A stretch of DNA of 9,174 nt from positions 1 through 9,174 of the forward strand of contig WRDG01000076.1 in assembly GCA_009783525.1 (NCBI GenBank). Reading direction: 5' to 3'. Positions 6,173-9,174 of the stretch are shown one piece after another. Source of the stretch: Defluviitaleaceae bacterium. GTDB lineage: Bacteria > Bacillota > Clostridia > Lachnospirales > WQUN01. The position numbers and the translations under genes were made by a program. The notes beneath the pieces were generated by a model. It had not been told where the DNA came from, did no database searches, and saw only the letters and a program-made list of their open reading frames with translations. Each line of letters starts with the position of its first letter. Position 1 is the stretch's first letter.

Positions 6173-6582
6173 TGGCCTCGATCAATTTGACTGTCCGTTC
6201 ACCGGAAAAAGAATTTTTCAGCGGCGAAATTTCCGAAGTCATCTTTACAACGCCCGAGGGTTCCGTAGGAGTAATGTACGGGCATTCGCCCATGGTTGCT
6301 TCTGTAGAGCCGGGCGTGATGGAGATAAAAATCAACGACGAATGGAAAATTGCGGCGGTAGGTCCGGGCTTTGCCGAAATAATTTACGACACCGCGGATT
6401 TCTTTTTGGATTCGGCTGAATGGGCGGACGAAATAGATCTTGTGCGCGCGCGCGATGCGCTGGAGCGCGCCGAACACAGACTCAAAAGCGGCTTAAGCCG
6501 CATGGAGCATATGCGTTCGCAAGCAGCGATGAGCCGTGCGCTCGCAAGATTAAAAGCGGTTCAAAATATAAGCGGAAGATAA
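6172..6582 (+). CDS. atpC: F0F1 ATP synthase subunit epsilon
   Basis: This is the epsilon subunit (136 aa, a normal length). It joins gamma to the c-ring and can inhibit ATP hydrolysis by extending its C-terminal helices. The N-terminal beta-sandwich (1-84) has the typical SPEKEFFSGE and GHSPMVAS segments. The C-terminal helical pair (about 88-132) begins with I88-D-L-V-R-A93, which fits the I(L)DXXRA ATP-binding motif known from Bacillus-type epsilon. Arginines R122 and R126 lie in the second helix. This suggests an ATP-sensing brake, though binding cannot be shown from sequence. GAGGAG (6161-6166) inside atpD is the ribosome binding site. The stop codon lies in the A-tract of the operon terminator. 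Confidence 0.95.
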   Translation: MASINLTVRSPEKEFFSGEISEVIFTTPEGSVGVMYGHSPMVASVEPGVMEIKINDEWKIAAVGPGFAEIIYDTADFFLDSAEWADEIDLVRARDALERAEHRLKSGLSRMEHMRSQAAMSRALARLKAVQNISGR

Positions 6583-6614
6583 AAAAAAGGGCTGCACAGG
6601 CAGCCCTTTTTTTT
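6581..6614 (+). terminator. Strong intrinsic terminator after atpC
   Basis: GGGCTGC (6589-6595), a 4-nt loop ACAG and GCAGCCC (6600-6606) form a perfect 7-bp GC-rich stem followed by T8 (6607-6614). The A8 on the left (6581-6588) can pair with T8 and lengthen the stem to 15 bp. It begins within the atpC stop codon and ends directly against the GGGGAG ribosome site of the next gene. Confidence 0.92.
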
Positions 6615-6620
6615 GGGGAG
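6615..6620 (+). promoter_or_regulatory. Shine-Dalgarno of the reductase gene, abutting the terminator
   Basis: GGGGAG lies 5 nt before ATG 6626 and begins at the base after the terminator T-tract. It supports the chosen start. Because terminator and ribosome site are adjacent, the folded hairpin could affect access to it. Confidence 0.75.
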
Positions 6621-6625
6621 AAAAA

Positions 6626-8278
6626 ATGAAAAAAATATTAATCGTCGGCGGCGTCGCGGGAGGCGCGTCCGCCGCGGCAAGACTGAGAAGATTGGACGAA
6701 CATTCTGAAATAATTATTTTCGAACGCGGAGAGCATGTATCGTTTGCGAACTGCGGAATACCGTATTACATAGGAGGCGTCATTAAAGACAAAGAAGATT
6801 TGCTGCTGCAAACGCCCGAAGGGTTCCGCCGCCGTTTCAATATTGACGTGCGCACATTAAGCGAAGTTTTATCAATTAACCCCGAACAAAAAAACGTCAC
6901 GGTAAAAAATTTGGTTTCCGGCGAAATATATTGCGAGACATATGACAAATTAATTCTCTCTCCGGGTGCGGAACCGATCAGGCCACCCGTTTCCGGCATC
7001 GATTCACCGTACGTTTTTTCAATTCGAACAATAGCGGACGCTGCCGCGATCAAATCGCATGTTGAAAAGTTCCGTCCGAAAACCGCGGCGATTGTAGGCG
7101 GCGGTTTTATCGGCGTCGAAATGGCTGAAAATCTCAGTGCAGCGGGTTTGGACGTGCACATAATTGAACTGTCTGAACAGGTGATCGCGCCTTTGGATAT
7201 AGATATGGCGTGTGACATACACAGATATTTACGTCAGCGTGGCGTTTCGCTTCATTTGAAAAACGGATTGCAAAAAATCGAAGAACAAAACGGCAGGCTT
7301 CGGCTGACGCTAACAAACGGCGCGCTTGAAGCGGATATCGCAGTATTGGCTATTGGCGTTAAACCCGAAAGCGGACTCGCAAAAGAAGCGGGCCTCGAGT
7401 TGAACAGCCGGGGCGGAATTATAACGGACAAACATATGCGGACGTCAAACCCGGATATTTATGCCGCCGGCGACGCAACGGAAGCGACCGATTTCGTTAC
7501 GGGCCAGCCGGTCATGGTTCCGCTCGCGGGCCCCGCAAATAAACAGGGACGCATCGCGGCAGACAATATTTGCGGAGCCGCACTCGAATACAATGGCACT
7601 CAGGGCTCGTTCGCGATAAAAATTTTCGGCATGACCGCTGCCGCTACCGGCGTCAACGAAAAAATCGCCAAGCGATTGAACCTTGATTACGATAAAATTT
7701 TTTTATGGCTTCAAAATCATGCGGCTTATTATCCGGACGCAAAGCCAATTTCAATTAAAGTTATATTCGAAAAACAAACCGGGAAAATTCTTGGCGCGCA
7801 ATTGTTCGGGTTCGGCGGCGCGGACAAACGATGCGATGTATTTGCAACAGCGATCCGCGCAGGAATGAACGCAAGCGGCCTTTCCCAATTGGAGCTGTGC
7901 TACGCTCCGCCGTATTCGTCGGCGAAAGATCCGGTGAACATGGCGGGCTTCGTAATCGAAAATATATTGGCCGGCAGGCTTGCGCAATTCCATTGGCATG
8001 ACGTCGACGCCCTGCCCCGCGACGGCAGCGTAATTTTGCTCGACGTTCGGACTGCCCGCGAAACGGCTAACGGCTGCATCGGCGGTTTCATAAACATCCC
8101 GTTGGACGACCTGCGCGGCCGTATCGGAGAGCTCGACAAAACGAAGCCGGTCTACGCGCATTGCCAGATCGGTTTAAGGAGTTACATCGCCGTCAGAATT
8201 TTAATGCAAAACGGTTTTGAAGCGTACAGCCTGAGCGGAGGCTACAGGCTGTATGAGGCGATGAAAAAAAATAATTGA
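6626..8278 (+). CDS. cdr: CoA-disulfide / persulfide reductase with C-terminal rhodanese domain
   Basis: This is an FAD-dependent pyridine nucleotide-disulfide oxidoreductase of the CoADR-rhodanese type (550 aa, the usual fused length). Characterised relatives reduce CoA-disulfide, CoA-persulfide or polysulfide with NAD(P)H in the cytoplasm. The N-terminal FAD fold shows GGVAGGASAAARLRR (8-22). The single active cysteine C43 in SFANCGIPYY has the CoADR pattern, not the CxxxxC of glutathione reductase. The NAD(P)H site is G158-G-G-F-I-G163. The second FAD motif is Y279-A-A-G-D283. Y426 and Y430 in CYAPPYSSAKDPV match the dimer-interface tyrosines of the family. The rhodanese domain (about 455-545) has active loop C513-Q-I-G-L-R518. 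Start: GGGGAG 5 nt upstream of ATG. It lies 43 nt after atpC, behind a terminator, so it needs read-through or a promoter inside atpC. The exact substrate is unproven. Confidence 0.93.
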   Translation: MKKILIVGGVAGGASAAARLRRLDEHSEIIIFERGEHVSFANCGIPYYIGGVIKDKEDLLLQTPEGFRRRFNIDVRTLSEVLSINPEQKNVTVKNLVSGEIYCETYDKLILSPGAEPIRPPVSGIDSPYVFSIRTIADAAAIKSHVEKFRPKTAAIVGGGFIGVEMAENLSAAGLDVHIIELSEQVIAPLDIDMACDIHRYLRQRGVSLHLKNGLQKIEEQNGRLRLTLTNGALEADIAVLAIGVKPESGLAKEAGLELNSRGGIITDKHMRTSNPDIYAAGDATEATDFVTGQPVMVPLAGPANKQGRIAADNICGAALEYNGTQGSFAIKIFGMTAAATGVNEKIAKRLNLDYDKIFLWLQNHAAYYPDAKPISIKVIFEKQTGKILGAQLFGFGGADKRCDVFATAIRAGMNASGLSQLELCYAPPYSSAKDPVNMAGFVIENILAGRLAQFHWHDVDALPRDGSVILLDVRTARETANGCIGGFINIPLDDLRGRIGELDKTKPVYAHCQIGLRSYIAVRILMQNGFEAYSLSGGYRLYEAMKKNN

Positions 8279-8284
8279 TATGCC

Positions 8285-8320
8285 CGCAATTCTGAACACG
8301 GATTGCGCGAATGTTTTTTT
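8285..8320 (+). terminator. Weak candidate terminator after cdr
   Basis: CGCAAT (8285-8290) pairs with ATTGCG (8302-8307). A G-U and a C-G pair can extend this to 8 bp around a 7-nt loop. A T7 run follows at 8314-8320, but 6 nt separate it from the stem, so it is probably weaker than the hairpin just downstream. Confidence 0.4.
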
Positions 8321-8334
8321 AGAAAAAAAAATAC

Positions 8335-8368
8335 AAAAAAAAGGCTGTGTACATGACACAGCCTTTTT
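8335..8368. terminator. Bidirectional terminator between cdr and pfoR
   Basis: GGCTGTGT (8343-8350), a 5-nt loop ACATG and ACACAGCC (8356-8363) form a perfect 8-bp stem. On the + strand it is followed by T5 (8364-8368), serving cdr. On the - strand the A8 at 8335-8342 becomes U8, a stronger tail serving pfoR. The pfoR stop codon begins 7 nt from the stem, and the two genes are convergent. Confidence 0.9.
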
Positions 8369-8369
8369 A

Positions 8370-9174
8370 TTATGCCTCCAGCTTCATATCGCCGGGTTTG
8401 ATCCAATTTATTTTCCTTAAGAATTCCGAACATGCGAGCGCGAGCACGGCGGGAATTATAAAATGCACAAGTCCTATTTGGATGAACACAGACGGCTCGT
8501 AGCCCATAGCGGCGAGCGCGCCGAATTGGCCCACGAGACCCGACGTACCCATGCCCGCGCCGGACGGGATGTTTTCCATTTTAAACAGCGCGGCCGAGAG
8601 CGGGCCTGTGACCGCGCTGGCAAAAATTGCCGGTATCCAAATGCACGGGTTTTTTACGATGTTTGGTATTTGGAGCATTGATGTGCCGAGCCCCTGCGAA
8701 AGCAGACCGCTCATTTTATTTTCTCTAAAGCCCGCCGCGGCGAAGCCGATCATGTTTGCGCAGCAGCCGGCACACGCCGCGCCTGCCGCCACGCCTTCGA
8801 GGCCGAGCATAATGGCGAGGGCCGCGCTTGATATCGGCGACGTGAGCACAGCGCCCATAACCACCGAAACGATAATGCCCATCGGTATCGGCATGAGCTC
8901 CGTCGCCCAAGTGATAAAGCTTCCCGTTGTAGTCATCACCCAGCTGATGCCCGGACCGACAAGCTTGCCTGCGGCAAGGCCGAGCAGTATCGTTACGACC
9001 GGCGTGACAATGATGTCGAGCTTCGTCTCTTTTGAAACCGCTTTGCCGAACTCGGCGCCTATTACTGCGGCTATAAACGTGCCAACCGGTCCGCCCCAAG
9101 TATAACCCGCTATTCCGGTAACGGCCGAAGCGAAAATGACAAGAGGCGGCGATTTTAAACCGAAAGCGACGCCG
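8370..9174 (-). CDS. PfoR-family / PTS_EIIC_2 membrane protein (N-terminus missing)
   Basis: This is a polytopic membrane protein of the PTS_EIIC_2 (PfoR, COG3641) family. The visible 267 residues are the C-terminal part, and the reading frame stays open to the window edge, so the true start lies beyond 9174. An internal GTG (8937-8939) is not the start, because family-like sequence continues upstream (GPVGTFIAAVIGAEFGKAVS). Family marks include KETKLDIIVTPVVTILLG, PNIVKNPCIWIPAIFASA and KMENIPSGAGMGTSGLVGQ. There are about seven Gly/Ala-rich hydrophobic segments in the visible part. The family is named after a Clostridium perfringens locus linked to perfringolysin regulation and is annotated as a sugar-PTS IIC-like permease. 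No substrate is established, and I see no IIA or IIB domain. Cysteines cluster in ACAGCCANMIG. It is convergent to cdr and ends at a shared terminator. Confidence 0.88.
   Translation of the reverse strand, partial: GVAFGLKSPPLVIFASAVTGIAGYTWGGPVGTFIAAVIGAEFGKAVSKETKLDIIVTPVVTILLGLAAGKLVGPGISWVMTTTGSFITWATELMPIPMGIIVSVVMGAVLTSPISSAALAIMLGLEGVAAGAACAGCCANMIGFAAAGFRENKMSGLLSQGLGTSMLQIPNIVKNPCIWIPAIFASAVTGPLSAALFKMENIPSGAGMGTSGLVGQFGALAAMGYEPSVFIQIGLVHFIIPAVLALACSEFLRKINWIKPGDMKLEA

Noticed and set aside
6626..8278. NADH oxidase or glutathione-reductase-type enzyme instead of CoADR
   Set aside because: The single C43 in SFANCGIPYY, the interface tyrosines and the fused rhodanese domain fit CoADR-rhodanese; there is no CxxxxC pair. 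Some NADH oxidases share the fold, so activity still needs assay.
8937..8939. GTG as the start of the PfoR-family gene
   Set aside because: The frame continues upstream to the window edge with clear family sequence, so the GTG is an internal valine.
8551..9105. 184-codon + strand ORF opposite pfoR
   Set aside because: It is the mirror of the PTS_EIIC_2 coding frame; the - strand protein has many family motifs while this one has none.
1..9174. CRISPR arrays, transposons, phage genes, tRNA/rRNA or a novel defence system
   Set aside because: No spaced direct repeats, transposase, integrase or RNA gene signature seen; nearly every base is accounted for by known gene families and their junctions.

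Overview
The window holds a complete eight-gene F-type ATP synthase operon on the + strand in the order a, c, b, delta, alpha, gamma, beta, epsilon (atpBEFHAGDC, 227-6582). It is followed by a CoA-disulfide/persulfide reductase carrying a C-terminal rhodanese domain (6626-8278, +). A convergent, edge-truncated PfoR-type membrane protein of the PTS_EIIC_2 family lies on the - strand (8370 to the window end). The organism is a bacterium. The moderate GC, the PfoR-family protein, the CoADR-rhodanese fusion and the style of the a and c subunits fit an anaerobic, probably Firmicutes-type lineage. That placement is inference from remembered family distributions, not a phylogeny, and other anaerobic phyla are possible.

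Layout. 1-226: upstream region with no convincing gene. It contains an A8-TA-T8 palindrome, a 15-bp AT-rich palindrome, an extended -10 promoter (TGTTATAAT) and a 20-bp inverted repeat over the -10 and predicted start site that resembles a Rex operator. 227-6582: the atp genes, tightly packed with ATGA or TAATG overlaps (b/delta, alpha/gamma, beta/epsilon), one strong AGGAGGT Shine-Dalgarno before the c subunit, and one longer internal gap (61 nt) before alpha. No atpI is seen in the 226 bases before atpB. 6581-6614: a strong intrinsic terminator whose U-tract directly abuts the Shine-Dalgarno of the reductase gene. 8285-8368: one weak and one strong hairpin between the convergent reductase and pfoR genes; the strong one can terminate both strands.

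How the genes work together. The eight atp products make the membrane F0 sector (a, c-ring, b) and the soluble F1 sector (alpha3 beta3 gamma delta epsilon), coupling ion flow to ATP synthesis or hydrolysis. The c subunit lacks the Gln and Ser/Thr ligands of Na+-type rings, so H+ coupling is expected. Epsilon carries an I-D-x-x-R-A motif matching the ATP-sensing motif of Bacillus-type epsilon. The reductase uses NAD(P)H to reduce CoA-disulfide or persulfides, so a redox-linked operator ahead of the atp genes would be coherent, though unproven.

I see no CRISPR array, transposon, tRNA, rRNA or obviously new multi-gene system. The most distinctive features are at residue or regulatory level: the Rex-like box, a repeated N-terminal segment in subunit b, a cysteine-rich c subunit, unusual half-channel residues in subunit a, and the terminator/RBS junction before the reductase gene.
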